Positions 35,391 to 46,954 of a DNA stretch of 59,485 nucleotides are shown in pieces. Where the stretch lies: the NCBI GenBank assembly GCA_034638255.1, contig JAWPGT010000112.1, positions 1 to 59,485 of the forward strand, given 5' to 3'. The translations under genes and the position numbers were made by a program. Origin of the DNA: Coprinus comatus. Lineage: Eukaryota > Basidiomycota > Agaricomycetes > Agaricales > Agaricaceae. The notes below the pieces were generated by a model. That model ran no database searches. It saw only the letters and a list, made by a program, of their open reading frames with translations, and was not told the origin of the DNA. Numbering within the stretch: position 1 is the first letter of the stretch; every line of letters starts with the position of its first letter.

Positions 35391-36480
35391 GACTGATCCA
35401 GCACCGCCCCAGCCAACTTGGAATGAAATTGTTGAAGGCATATTCCATGAGCTTCGGGCATCACTGGATGCTCTACAGCAGTGAGTAGAAGCTACCGAAT
35501 CCACTTCCGCCACCACAGCCAATGTACTTGCCACCATCACTGCCCAACTCTCCACACTTGTTTTGGCCTCTCAGACCACCCCTTCACCTGTTACCCCTGC
35601 AACGCCAACTCCTCCATCTCCCCCTGAACATCAATGGACATTCTGAGGATAAGTTGCTACACCACCTGATTACGATGGTGACTGCAAGATAGGCCAGACC
35701 TTCCTCAACACCTATAACCTGTACATCTGACTCTCAGGCAAATTCCAGTCAGACAAGGAAAAGATGCTCTGGGCCATGTCCTACATGAGGAGTGGTCAGG
35801 CTGCCACATGGACAGAAGAGATATTTCGGCTGGAATCTGTCAGGATTGCTCCAGGCAGTCCCAATGTCAGGAGTTGATGGAGTTGTAGCTTGTGATCGCT
35901 TTTCTGATCATGTGGTGTTACTGTGTGATGTCACAGCTTGTAGAAGCGTCCTGCAGACACTTGGTGACCTTCTAGTCTCATACCATTGTCTGCAGGTGAG
36001 TAGTTATAGTTTAATATCATGTTCTAGTCTCATACCATTGTCTGCAGTGTAATTCATTCATTTCTTAATCAATCAACTTCGTTCCTTCGTTAATCTACGC
36101 GTCCCGTCATGCTCTACGTTCCTGCGCTTACAGAATCACAGGTTGGAAACTTGCCTTTTGAGGACTGGGAGGACTTCAAAACCCAGTTCAAGGCTCACTT
36201 CTTGCCGATTGATGCCAAGTCAGAAGCGGTTATCACATTGGAAGGAGATACTTACTTCCAGAAAGATTGAACTTTGGAGGATTACCTGGACACCTTCAAA
36301 GTGCTCATTTCAGCATCCAAGTACACTGACTGACTTTGATGTCCAGCTCATGACCCTGGAAGAGAAGGATGAGTTGCTGATGAACCTGTTGGCAGAGAAA
36401 GATGTTGCCAACATCAGAAGGCAGTTGGAAGGGTCAGTAGAAACAGATATGCAGGATTTTTGGTAACTCAATCAGTGGAG
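35391..36480 (+). pseudogene. Gypsy A Gag remnant, split by a Copia solo LTR
   Basis: Starts MTDPAPPQPTWNEIVEGIFH and includes DYDGDCKIGQTFLNTYNLY and MLWAMSYMRSGQAATWTEEI, typical capsid sequence. The solo LTR at 35838-36132 interrupts it; the frame continues with GNLPFEDWEDFKTQFKAHF. Several TGA stops occur. Confidence 0.7.
35838..36132 (+). repeat. Copia solo LTR in Gypsy A gag
   Basis: 295 bp with perfect target duplication GAATC at 35833-35837 and 36133-36137. Nearly identical to the LTRs of the Copia element at 30114-35081. Confidence 0.96.
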
Positions 36481-36481
36481 G

Positions 36482-39400
36482 CCATGCCCCAATTGTCTAG
36501 TGTTAATAGGTTTGCTGTACTACCTGTAGAAGAAATAAACAAAACCACTATTTCCCCACCTACACCCAAACCTATAGCCATATCCAAACCCTGCCAACCT
36601 CACTGGGAACATCACTACCTCCCAACCCAGTATGTCATTTCATCCACTGTTCCTGCCAATGCCTTGAAACTGCTGATCGACCTTGAAACCACCAATACTG
36701 GAGTCCAATTCTCATCAGAAGCACTCATGGACTCTGGTACCACTAGTATCTTCATTGATCAGGACTTCACTCATCAACATAAGCTCACCACCTGTTAGGA
36801 TTGCTCCAGGCAGTCCCAATGTCAGTAGTTGATGGAGTTGTAGCTTGTGATCGCTTTTCTGATCATGTGGTGTTACTGTGTGATGTCACAGCTTGTAGAA
36901 GCGTCCTGCAGACACTTGGTGACCTTCTAGTCTCATACCATTGTCTGCAGGTGAGTAGTTATAGTATAACTTCATGTTCTAGTCTCATACCATTGTCTGC
37001 AGTGTATCTCACTCATTTCTTAATCGATCAACTTCGTTCCTTCGTTAATCTATGCGTTCTGTCGTGCTCTACGTTCCTGCGCTTACACCACCTGCCACCT
37101 ATCACACCCAATCCCTGTCTTCAATGTTGACAGCACCCCGAATGAAGCTGGAGAAATTGCCAAAGTTGTCAATATGGTCCTCTGATACAAGAATCATTCT
37201 GAATGCACAGTCTTTGCTGTCACTGGCCTTGGAAAGGAGTCCATTATACTTGGCTATACTTGGCTTCATGCACACAACCCCAAAGTCAATTGGGTAACAA
37301 AGGAAGTCAAAATGTCGAGGTGTCCAAGGACTTGCAAAGGTTGCCAACAGGAATACAAGGAGGAGAAGAAGTTCTAGGAGAAGGTGCTAAGGGTCTGCAC
37401 TTCAGGGCCCTTTCCAGTGCTTGTGGAAGAAGCAAATGAAGAGTTGGAAGAAGGAGTTAGTTGGTCAGAATTGGAGGAAGGAGATTGTATTTTTGCCGCC
37501 ATCCCTCACTCATCAGTTCTCTCAGTTTCAGAACAGATTTCAGCCACTGGTACCCTATTGCAACAACTTGCTGAAGTGCATCAGAAGAACACCATGACTG
37601 CCAACCTCGGTTTCAAGGCTCATATTCCCAACTACCTACACGACTTCGAAACTGTTTTTTTCAAGGCTGCTTTCCAAGAGCTCCCTAAAAATTGGCCTTG
37701 GGATCACACTGTCAAACTTGTCCCTGGTGAAACTGCCAAAACCACCAAGGTCTACCCAATTTCACCAAAAGAACAAGCCACACTTGACAAGTTTCTCCAA
37801 GAGAACCTTGCTTCAGGAAGGATTCGCCCCTCAAAGTTGCCAATGGCAGCCCCCATTTTTTCATTAAAAAGAAGGATGGTTCACTTTAGTTGGTACAAGA
37901 CTATCGGAATCTCAATGCCATTACAGTGAAGAACAAGTACCCCATCCCACTCATCTCTGAAATTGTTTCAAAACTGCAGGGCGCAAGATACTTCACCAAA
38001 CTTGACATCTGATGGGGCTTCAACAACATCTGTATCAAACCTGGCAATGAGTGGAAGGCTGCTTTCCAAATGAATTGGGGGCTCTTTGAGCCTCTGGTGA
38101 TGTTTTTCGGCATGACTAACAGCCCAGCGACCTTCCAGACAGTGATGAATGACATCTTCCATGACCTTATCATGGAAGGAATTGTCATCGTCTACCTTGA
38201 CAACATCCTGATCTTTTCAAAAACCCTGGAGGAACATCGGAAGGCGATCTGACACATGATGGAGGTACTCAAGGAACACAAGCTGTACCTCCGACCTGAA
38301 AAATGCGAGTTTGAGAAGCAGAAGATAGAATACTTGGATTCTGAAAAACAAGATGGAAGTTCAGTCTTTCCTTGGGTTTGCCAATTTCTACTGATGTTTT
38401 ATTTGGGATTTTTCACACATTGGTCAGCCACTCTTTGATCTGACCAAGTCCAGTACACCTTGGAACTGGGGTACTGAACAGCAGGAGGCCTTTGATGCTC
38501 TGAAGACAGCCATTACATCAGCACCAATCTTGTCTTCTCCTGACGACACCGCACCTTATCGAGTGGAGGCTGACAGCTCCGACTTTGCAACTGGAGCTGT
38601 CTTGTTGCAACTTTCATTGGAAGACAACAAGTGGCACCCCATTGCATTCTACTCAAAATCACTGTTGCCAGTCGAACACAATTATGAGATCTATGACAAA
38701 GAGATATTGGCTATCATCTGATCACTTGAAGAGTGGAGGCACTTCCTGGAGGGCAGTGAGCACAAGGTAGAGATCTGGACCAACCACAAGAACCTTGAGT
38801 ACTTCATGACTGCAAAGAAACTCAACCACTGACAAGCCCACTGGTCCCTCTACCTCTCCTGGTTCAACTTCTCACTTCATCACTGACCAGGCCAATCCAT
38901 GGGCAAACCCAATGCACTCTCCTGATGGGCTGACCATGGAACTGGCAAGGATGATAATGACAACCTCACCCTCCTCCCTCCTCCCTCCATCACTATTTGC
39001 AGTTTGAGCCCTTGAAGGTGTTGTTTTGGTCAGAGAAGAGCAGGATGTGTTGCAAGAGATCAGATGTGGTAATTGGGATGGTGAACAAGAAGAGGCAGTG
39101 GCAAAGGCAGCATGAGAGTTGAAGTTGTTAAAGTCAAAATCAGTTAAGAGTTCCAAGTGGTCGGAGGATAATGGGTTGCTACTTCATCAAGGTAAAATCT
39201 ATGTCCCTAACATCCCTGACCTTAGACGTTGCATTGTGGCCTAACACCATGATTCCAAAGTCAGCAGACATGCAGGACACTGGAAGACCCTCAAACTCAT
39301 AGGTCAGAACTGCTGGTGGCCTTCTATGTCATGTTACATTAAACCCAGAGTCCAATGGTTATGATGCAGTACTCATGGTCATTGATTCAGTATCAAAACA

Positions 39401-40430
39401 AGTTCATTTCCTGCTGACCCACATGACTTGCACTGCCAAAGGTGTTGCCTGACTCTTCCTCCACAACATCTGGAAGCTCCATGGCCTACCTCAACATGTT
39501 GTCTCTGACCGAGGCCCACAGTTTGTATTGGAATTCACCCACAAGTTGTACCAACTCTTAGGCATCAAGGTCACTGTGACTATGGCTTAGCACCCACAAG
39601 CCAATGGTCAAACTGAATGAGTTAACCAAGAACTTGACCAGTACATCTGAGTCTTTGTTAACCAAAGACAGAACAATTGGTATGACCTTCTCCCACTCAC
39701 TGAGTTCCAACACAACAATCACATCCATGCTGCAACCCACCAATCACCCTTCATGTTAGACACTGGCTGCGACCCTCACATGGACTTTGAACCCCAACAA
39801 CACCCCTCCCAACTCAAAATGGTCAATGAGTTCAAAACCTGGATGGAGTCGGCACTAGAAGAAGCAAAGTTGGCACTAGTGAAGGCAAAGGATGATATGG
39901 CAAAGTACTACAATTGATGGCAGACCTCTGCCCCCAAGCTCAAGATGGGTGACATGGTTTACCTTGACACATCGGACATTGCAACAAGTCAGCCCTCAAA
40001 GAAGTTTGAGCACACATGGTTAGGTTCTTTCACCATCGACTGCAAGGTCAGGCCTGGGGCATATCGGCTCAAACTTCCCTGAAGGTTGTTTCACTTACAC
40101 CTGGTGTTCAATGTGGTTAAACTCACTCTAGCTCCTGAAGACCCGATCCCTGGTTGGAAGCTAACAAAAATACCGATGCCAATACTGGTGGACAACGAAG
40201 AGGAATGGGAAGTAGAAGAAATATTAGACAGTAAAGTGCAACGAGGTAAACTCAGATTTCTGATCAAGTGGCAAGACTTCAGCATGGAAGAGAACTCTTG
40301 GGAACTCACAGCCAATGTCCATGCCCCCAAAAAAATCACTGAGTTCTATCGCAAGAACCCCACTGCACCTCAACTTATCCATTCCACAGCCTTCAACTCC
40401 ATTCCTTTCCGACCTTGCACTCAGTTCACA
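36482..40430 (+). pseudogene. Gypsy A Pol remnant with chromodomain
   Basis: In order: protease MDSGTTSIFIDQDF (split by the solo LTR at 36793); GYTWLHAHNPKVNW; reverse transcriptase with LPKNWPWDH, FTKLDI followed by TGA, MFFGMTNSPATFQ, and VYLDNILIFS; RNase H with EADSSDFATGAVLL and EIYDKEILAII; integrase with [10 protein letters not shown]; and a C-terminal chromodomain (ILDSKVQRGKLRFLIKWQDF, ENSWELTANV). It is a chromovirus-type Gypsy. Frameshifts occur near 37860 and 38330. Most stops are TGA where related proteins have Arg, for example after FTKLDI (38010) and after LAII. The catalytic pair YLDD reads YLDN. Confidence 0.85.
36793..37087 (+). repeat. Copia solo LTR in Gypsy A protease
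   Basis: 295 bp with perfect target duplication CCACC at 36788-36792 and 37088-37092. Confidence 0.96.
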
Positions 40431-40468
40431 GGTACATCAGGATGCTGCACCCTAGAAGGGGGGGTAGA

Positions 40469-40772
40469 TGTAAGGGGACCTTCCTCACCAACCCTTACAC
40501 TGACACACCAACTACTGACTGATCCTCCAATGTTCCAACTTCCATCAGAATACCTCCTGACTTTGCACTTTCATGACTTGCCCCCTCACATGACTCATCC
40601 CCCATTGTTCCCATTGTCCATGTTGCGACATCCCTCAGGACAATAGCTGGTGTCTCTGTTTGTATAGTAGTATATATTGTGTGTAGCCTGTGCGAGTGAA
40701 TCCCCAACTCTTTCTCTTTGGATTCCTCACTAGTTGTCAGGCCACTTGTCACTGACATGAGTCACCCTTACA
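40469..40772 (+). repeat. Gypsy A 3' LTR
   Basis: 304 bp from TGTAAGGGGACC to CCCTTACA; collinear from 40634 with the 5' LTR remnant at 35082-35281. Confidence 0.85.
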
Positions 40773-42390
40773 ATGATGGGACATCTATCCTAAAGAGGGG
40801 GGAGTGCGGTATAAGGATGTTAACCCACATAATTTCTGACCTATCTTCACAGAAGAGCAACTAATTTCCTCTCTTTGTGCTACTTATCTTTTCACTCCAG
40901 TTCTGCAAGCCAGAATTGTTATGGACATTTCAAAGCTTCATTTGGATATTCTTTCTTCTTTAACTTCTGATACATCTATTGCTGATCATCTAGCAAATCC
41001 CCAAGGAAGATGGTCTAAAGACTCAGTTGGATTTTTGCACTTGGATGATCATATGTATGTACCTAATGCTAACAATCTCTGATTATGGGTTTTACAGAAT
41101 AATCACAATCACCCAATTTCCAGACACTATGGTCAAAACAAGACTCTTGAACTTATCTGTCGAGATTATACTTGGCTGGGAATTCAGGAAGATGTAAAGG
41201 TATTCTGCAAAAGTTGTGTTACTTGCATGCACATGAAACCACAGAGGCATAAACCTTACAGGTTTTTAAAACAACTTCCTATTCCTCCTAGACCTTGGGA
41301 TTCAATTTCCTTAGACTTTATTGAGAAGTTACCTACCTCTTCTGGTTATGATTCTATTCTCATCATTGTTGACCAACTAACTAAACAAGCAATATTCATA
41401 CCTACTGATGTTACAATAACCTCCATGGGTTTAGCTCAGCTTTTTGTCATTCATGTCTTTTCCAAGCATGGAGTTCTGTCTCATGTAACTTCTGACAGAG
41501 GCTTGGAATTTGTATCTCACTTTTTCTGGTCACTTGGAGAAGTGCTAGATATGAAGTTACACTTCACTTCCAGATATCATCCTGAAGGTGATGGTCAAAC
41601 TAAACAAACTAATCAAACTTTGGAACAGTACATTTGAATTTACTGAAATTACCAGCAGGATGACTGGTTGGAACTCTTACCTCTCACAGAATTTGCTTAT
41701 AACAATGCTCTAAGTGCAACAACTGGTATGTCTCCATTCTTTGCGAACAAAGGATATCATCTGCATATTGCTGTTTACCCAGAGAGAGATATTGTCTCTG
41801 CTTGAGCTCAGGAATTTACTACTAACCTTGATGAACTGCATGTGATGTTGAAGGATGAGATAATTGCTGCTCAGAAGCATTATCAAATTTCTGCAGACTC
41901 ACACAGACTTCCTGCACCAGACTTTAAAGTTGGAGAGAATGTTTTTGTTAAAGCTTAATTTTTCTGGACAACTCGACCAACCAAGAAGTTCTTGGAAAAG
42001 TACTTAGGGCCTTACAAGATCATTGCCCAACCTGGTATGCATTCATTCACACTTCAACTTCTAGAAGAATTCCGTTCTGTTCATCCTGTATTTCATGTAT
42101 CAATGTTGGAACCATGTACTACTAATCCTTTCAAGAATCATATAGAAATTCCACCTGCTCCCATGGAAATTGACAGTGAACCAGAATATGAAATCTCCAA
42201 GATTGTCAACTCCAAACTAGATCACCGACATACTTGCAAATTACAGTATAAGGTAGCTTGGCTTGGATATGAAGGAACAGATGAAGAGTACAGTTGGTTA
42301 CCAGCTACAGAACTTATTCATGCAGCTGAAGTTGTTGAAGCATTTCATTGTTCTTATCCTGATAAACCAGGTCCTCTTTCTAAACTTTAA
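40773..42390 (+). pseudogene. Gypsy B Pol C-terminus: integrase and chromodomain
   Basis: Reads WDIYPKEGG, then VNPHNF, PIFTEEQL, the integrase zinc domain (HNHPISRHYGQNKTLELI, CKSCVTCMHMK), the core (SLDFIEKLPTSSGYDSIL, TSDRGLEFVSHF, YHPEGDGQT) and a C-terminal chromodomain (YEISKIVNSKL, LQYKVAWLGYEGTDEEYSWL), ending PLSKL. It is the continuation of the element whose Gag, protease and early reverse transcriptase lie at 28038-30113. Stops at about 40775, 40843, 41080, 41635 and 41803 are TGA. Chromodomain elements often target heterochromatin. Confidence 0.87.
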
Positions 42391-42656
42391 TGTTCTGGAA
42401 ATTTGTTTTCACCTTTTCCAATTTTCTTTTAACATTTCCAAAATTCCGTGTTTTTGACTTGTCTCATTTTTGTTTCATTCTTCTGATTATTTTCTAACTC
42501 TTCCAAAATTCCAATTCAACTTATTAATGATCCAGTTATCTTCTTGCTGGTCATTACTTGTTAACTTTTCCTTACTTTTCCATTCAACAACCAAGAAAAA
42601 ACAAACTATGAGTACATGTAAAAAAAAACTTCTCCTCTTCCAACTTTTCTGACTGT

Positions 42657-43883
42657 TTACTCTTCTTCTTCTTCATCTTCCTCTTTATCTGCCTTGCCCA
42701 TGATGGTACCCAAATACTGTCCAAACTCTGTGATATGATTTGCAGCATTGGAAATTCCCTTGGTGGTTTGGCGAAGTTCTCCTTGGAAGGAGATGATACT
42801 CTCTTGCAATAACTCCATCTGTGCCAAACCACCTGCCACAGGACCCTGCAATTCCTGAACAATTTCTGCCAGTGCAGAAACTTCTTGACAGAGGCCATGC
42901 AATTCTTCACGCAATTCTGCAACCTCATTGTGTGGGACAGGGGGCAGGGCAGGAGCAATAACTGGGACAACAGGCTAGGAAATTGTCAAGTAAGTCAGGA
43001 AATTCATTAGAAATTCACTTACCCAGATTTCTGCCAGTTCAACAATTTGAACTTTGTCATCATTGATGAGTTCAGTAGACTTCACCAACTTCATATGTTT
43101 CTTCGACAATTTCCAGGCCAGCTTTTGCAAACTGACTGGAAGTTCAGTGGACTTTTTCTTGGCCAACTTGGATGGCCCAGCAACAGGAGCAGCAGTTTCG
43201 GGCTTCTTGGCAGGTTTCTTGGCTGCAACTTTTCTGGTTTTCTGGGGCTTGATAATTTCCTCCCTGAGGGAGCATTTTGCTTTCTTCTCCACACAATAGT
43301 TGCATGGTCAGGGATCTTCAACCTTATAAATCCAAGGACCTTGAATGCATCAGACTCCATCTGCCTGGCAAAGTAGGCAAGGTTCTGCTGGAACTATGCC
43401 CACAGTCCAGGGTTGGGATGGGTCATTGGCAGGTTCCTTGGCCTGCCTGTGAGCTTGCTTTCTCCTGGGTTTTTTCTTCACCTCTACCTCCTCCTCCTCC
43501 TTGTCTTCTTTATCTTCATCCTTGTCATCTTCCAAATCTCTGCCCTCTGGACTGCTACTCCCATCATCATTGTCAGGGTCTCCGGAATTTCCCACTACCT
43601 CAATTTCCAGCAATTTGACCTCCTTTTCCTTTCCCTTCTTCTTGGGACTGGCTGTCATAGCCATTGTTCCATCAGACTCCCAACAATGTTTGGGAGCAGA
43701 AGTTCCAGCCACCAGAATTGTTGATGCCAGAGTTTTGACCTGCAACAAAGTCAAATGCAGGGTCAGGTTCAAGGCATGAGCAAGTCGAGCATGACAAACT
43801 TCTGTGAGTTCCTCTACAGTGAGTGCCAAGTCCATGACATGAGGAGTAGTGGTGGTGCAAGTATTGGTGTTACTAGCAGGCAT
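42657..43883 (-). pseudogene. Antisense Gypsy-borne gene with a GAL4-like cysteine cluster and coiled coil
   Basis: It lies tail to tail with the Gypsy B pol. From MPASNTNTCTTTTPH the protein has a helical part, an acidic run (DDKDEDKEDKEEEEVEVKKK), then CLLCQADGV-(TGA)-C and, 14 positions later, CNYCVEKKAKC. Counting the stop as one residue, both halves are CX2CX6C, as in Zn2Cys6 regulators, with a linker slightly longer than usual. A Lys-rich segment (KKPAKKPETAAPVAGPSK) follows. A canonical intron (about 43022-42973, gtaagt to cctag) joins AEIW to a C-terminal predicted coiled coil (VAELREELHGLCQEVSALAE) ending in DKEEDEEEEE. The two stops are both TGA. DNA binding is inference. Confidence 0.72.
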
Positions 43884-44029
43884 GGTAGAGAAAGTGGGTT
43901 AAGATGCAAATGGAAATTTTCAGGATTTTTATAGGGAAGAACACATGTCTGGAAATGTCTGGACTTCTGAAGTCTAAAGTCTAATTTGGCCTTGTGGCTC
44001 GGCCATAAAGGGAAGGCACTATCATATTC

Positions 44030-44632
44030 TGTTCCATCACATGACCACTAACCCTGAATTCTGCCAAGTTCACATATCACAATTCTGATTAGATAGTGAA
44101 TCTCTGGATTTCTGATCTTCCTGAATTTCCTAATTTCCAGATTTCCATTGTTCATTATTTATTCAAAGGGACTTTTCCATCCTCCGGAAATTCTGGGTTT
44201 TTCTTATCTTGCTTTATTTCTTTGGTTATCAATTCTATTCAGTTTAGTTTGACATTTCCATGTGTTTCCTATGCTTCTTAATTCTCCAATATTATGCCAT
44301 TACTTTCCATCTTCCATTTTATCTACCTCCATTTGTATTTCATTGTTGATTTGGATTTCTGTTATTCCTTATTACCTTTTTTATCTGTTATGGTATTTTG
44401 TACATATAAATAGTTCACTGCTATGTTTGTATTTCCTCAGTTTCAGAATCAACTTGATATACTCTTAACTCTCTGTATCGTCTCAACTGTCTGCACTCTT
44501 ACTTTTCCAGTCTTCTGGAAACTCTACTGGTAGTCTCCCAGAAATTCGTAAATTGACCTTGTACAAATTCCAGAGGTGCAGCACACACACTGAAGCCAAG
44601 GGTCACATCTCTTGGTATTTTCAGTATTTAAC
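44030..44632 (+). repeat. LTR family E, direct copy (probable 3' LTR of Gypsy B)
   Basis: Collinear with the inverted copy at 25095-25695. It holds a TATA-like box (acatataaatag at about 44401). Its position behind pol and the antisense gene suggests it is the 3' LTR of Gypsy B. Borders are approximate; no purine tract or target duplication is certain. Confidence 0.5.
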
Positions 44633-44659
44633 ATCCTGACACTCAGCTTGTTTGATTCT

Positions 44660-45729
44660 GACTATCATGTGAAACATACATTGCTGACCTTGAATCTGTT
44701 CATCAAAACAATCCTGAATGCCACACACTCCTTTATACCCTTTGGGAGGACCTATTTACTTACTTTCCTCAAAGAGCTAAGGAACTGTACCTTTGGAACA
44801 CCCTGGCCCACACTTGTCAAAAACTCCAATTGAATGGTTTTTCACAACCAGAGCATGCTGGCCTCCACCACCTTTTCCAGGATCTTGACAGATACTGAAA
44901 TTCAAGACCTTTGTTCTTCAGCATTAGTTTTGGACCATGATATGTTAGCCCTTGCAACCTTGAGACCCAAAGGGATGTAACCCTTCCTGGAGACTCAGAA
45001 GCAACTCACATCCCTCCTCAGGAACCACTACATGCTTGAACAATGGGCCTAGAACCTGACCTCTCAGGAAACAAACTACCTGACCAACCTGCTATCCCAC
45101 AAGATGTTCCCAGCCAATGTCCCCAGACCCCATACATGCCACCAATTCAATCCACACAGCATTGGTACCCTGCATGTAATGGACATAACCATTTCCTACC
45201 ACACTGCCAAAGTTATTTCTGCAACTACTGTAAGCAAACTGCTCCTAGCCATTATGCCAAGCATTGCTTCCAAAACAAGTACAAAGGCCTCCCTTCAAGC
45301 ACCATCCTGGCCTCTGTTGTTGAGGAGCACTACATCCAGAACCCTAGACTCTGCCCTGCTGATAAAGCAAACAGTAACATTCTACAAGGAGATAGGACAC
45401 TTCTACAATAGCAACCAACACAACAACCAATCAATTGAAGGACAACATGTCCTAGCATTCATGAACCACCAGAGATACACTGCTCATGATTGACAGGACC
45501 CCATACTCCAATTCTGACTAGATCTCACAGTGAGAGACATCATCAATGCAATTCCAACTCTAATCAAACATGCTGCCACTCATACCAAAGTAATGGATCA
45601 AATCAAGAAGACTTTGGAAGCAACCTTGGAAAAGACTATGACCCCATTGCCAAAGCCAACATCACTGGCTCCCCTTGCTGAGACCTCTGAAGTTGAGAAT
45701 GAGGACATTCCCTCTAAGGAAGGAAGTAA
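44660..45729 (+). pseudogene. Post-pol ORF of element D, twin zinc-knuckle protein
   Basis: The first part reads ADLESVHQNNPECHTLLYTL and AKELYLWNTLAHTCQKLQL, matching in pattern the ORF of Gypsy C at 54684. Then a degenerate knuckle (CNGHNHFLPHC) and a good one (CNYCKQTAPSHYAKHC). In another frame, HQRYTAHD, LDLTVRDIINAIPTL and an acidic end (ENEDIPSKEGS) follow up to the LTR at 45730. The order equals that of Gypsy C (54684-56214), and DYDPIAKANITGSP is shared with DYDPVADANITGSP. Stops include TGA after AHD and after QF, again at Arg positions. The pol of element D is absent from this window. Confidence 0.68.
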
Positions 45730-46341
45730 TGTTACAAGCCCACCCAAACCACTGGCCCACACTACTACCACTAAGGAAGATTTATTCACCATCTTCCCCA
45801 AGCTCATTCCCCAAGACAACTCCATCATGGATAACATTGTATGACAAAGAGACTCCAAGCACCACTGTTGCCTACAAGACACTACTACAACCTAATGTCA
45901 AACTAAGTATAAGTTTCCATTTCTCTTTCTCCAGTATTAGTTATCTGTTTCATCATTTTACTCCTGTTGACTAATCTTTCATTGTGTATGGAGTAAATAG
46001 TCCCCAACCCCAATGTCTCACCTACTCCTGTTGACAACTCTTCTATTGTATATGGAGTAGTACTATAAAGCAATGATGAGTATTAGGATATAATTAGTCA
46101 GTAGCTATTATTAGGTACATCCCTAGAATAGTATAAATACCTGATGTATTAGATGATAAAGCCTCAAGCTTTAATCTCTTCTATTGTATCCCTTATACAT
46201 TTTGTCTCCATACCCTTTGGTCACTAGAGAGAAAGGTCTTTGGATTGCAGCAAAGTGTTTATTGAATGTACATTCCTACATGACTGCACTCTAGCATTTA
46301 AGTTCCAGGAGTGTTCAGCTTAACAGTTCATGGTCATAACA
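45730..46341 (+). repeat. LTR family D, copy 1
   Basis: 612 bp, TGTTACAAGCCC to GTCATAACA. It holds tagtataaatacctg (TATA box) and agcctcaagctttaatctc downstream. It directly follows the ORF of element D, so it is that element's 3' LTR. Small frames in it are artefacts. Confidence 0.88.
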
Positions 46342-46954
46342 GGATATGGGCTAGGAAGGGCTTGGTGGAAGGGGTTTCTCAGTAGCAAGATCTGCTTTGT
46401 TGGAGTTGTGTCCTATCAAATTCTAGTTTAGGAACTGATGTTTGGCTGGTTCATCATTGTTGAGAAATGATAATTCAGTGTTGGTGGTTGACCAAGAATT
46501 GGTAGAGGGGTTTAGAATAGAGTGTGTTGGTGTAAGAAAGGGATTGGGAATAGAGAACAGAGAACTGCTACCCAACAGCTTGGGAATCCTGCTTGCTTAG
46601 AGCTTGATGGCCAAATGTCCCTGACTACAACTTACTAAATGCATAGATTTCAGCAGTATACAAACCCACTGCAGTCCAGTTGGCTAGGATTTCAAACACC
46701 TAGACTTCCCACTTTGCTCCAGTGAAGGAATATCACTTTGTGAGCTGCAATATGTTATACCAGGGATTAGCAGATATTACAACTACCAGTATACCACTAG
46801 GAGGTACTAGTTAGACTAGAACAAGTAATGCTGTTTCAAGTTCCAAGATGACAGGAATTGATTGACTGCTGGGTTTTGACAATCCTCTGTTTGGTTCCAA
46901 GGGGGAGAGACCAGATAACCCTACCAGTCTAGTGAAAGGAAAGCTTTAATCTAA
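46342..46954. other. Spacer between inverted family D LTRs
   Basis: 613 bp without a recognised gene. Its right end (46941-46952) is a primer-site candidate for the inverted LTR copy 2, so at least that part is the 5' leader of a family D element read on the minus strand. Confidence 0.55.

Larger units (their letters stand above)
35082..40772 (+). mobile_element. Gypsy A, 5' LTR truncated, heavily decayed
   Basis: The 3' LTR is 40469-40772 (TGTAAGGGGACC to CCCTTACA), preceded by the purine tract agaagggggggtaga. The 5' LTR survives only from 35082 to 35281, corresponding to the 3' LTR from about 40634; the first 165 bp are gone. A small tandem duplication of ggattcctcactag sits in the 5' LTR remnant. 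The right end abuts Gypsy B integrase sequence at 40773, so Gypsy A inserted into Gypsy B. Inside are gag, protease, reverse transcriptase, integrase and a chromodomain, all broken by stops, plus two Copia solo LTRs. Confidence 0.88.
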
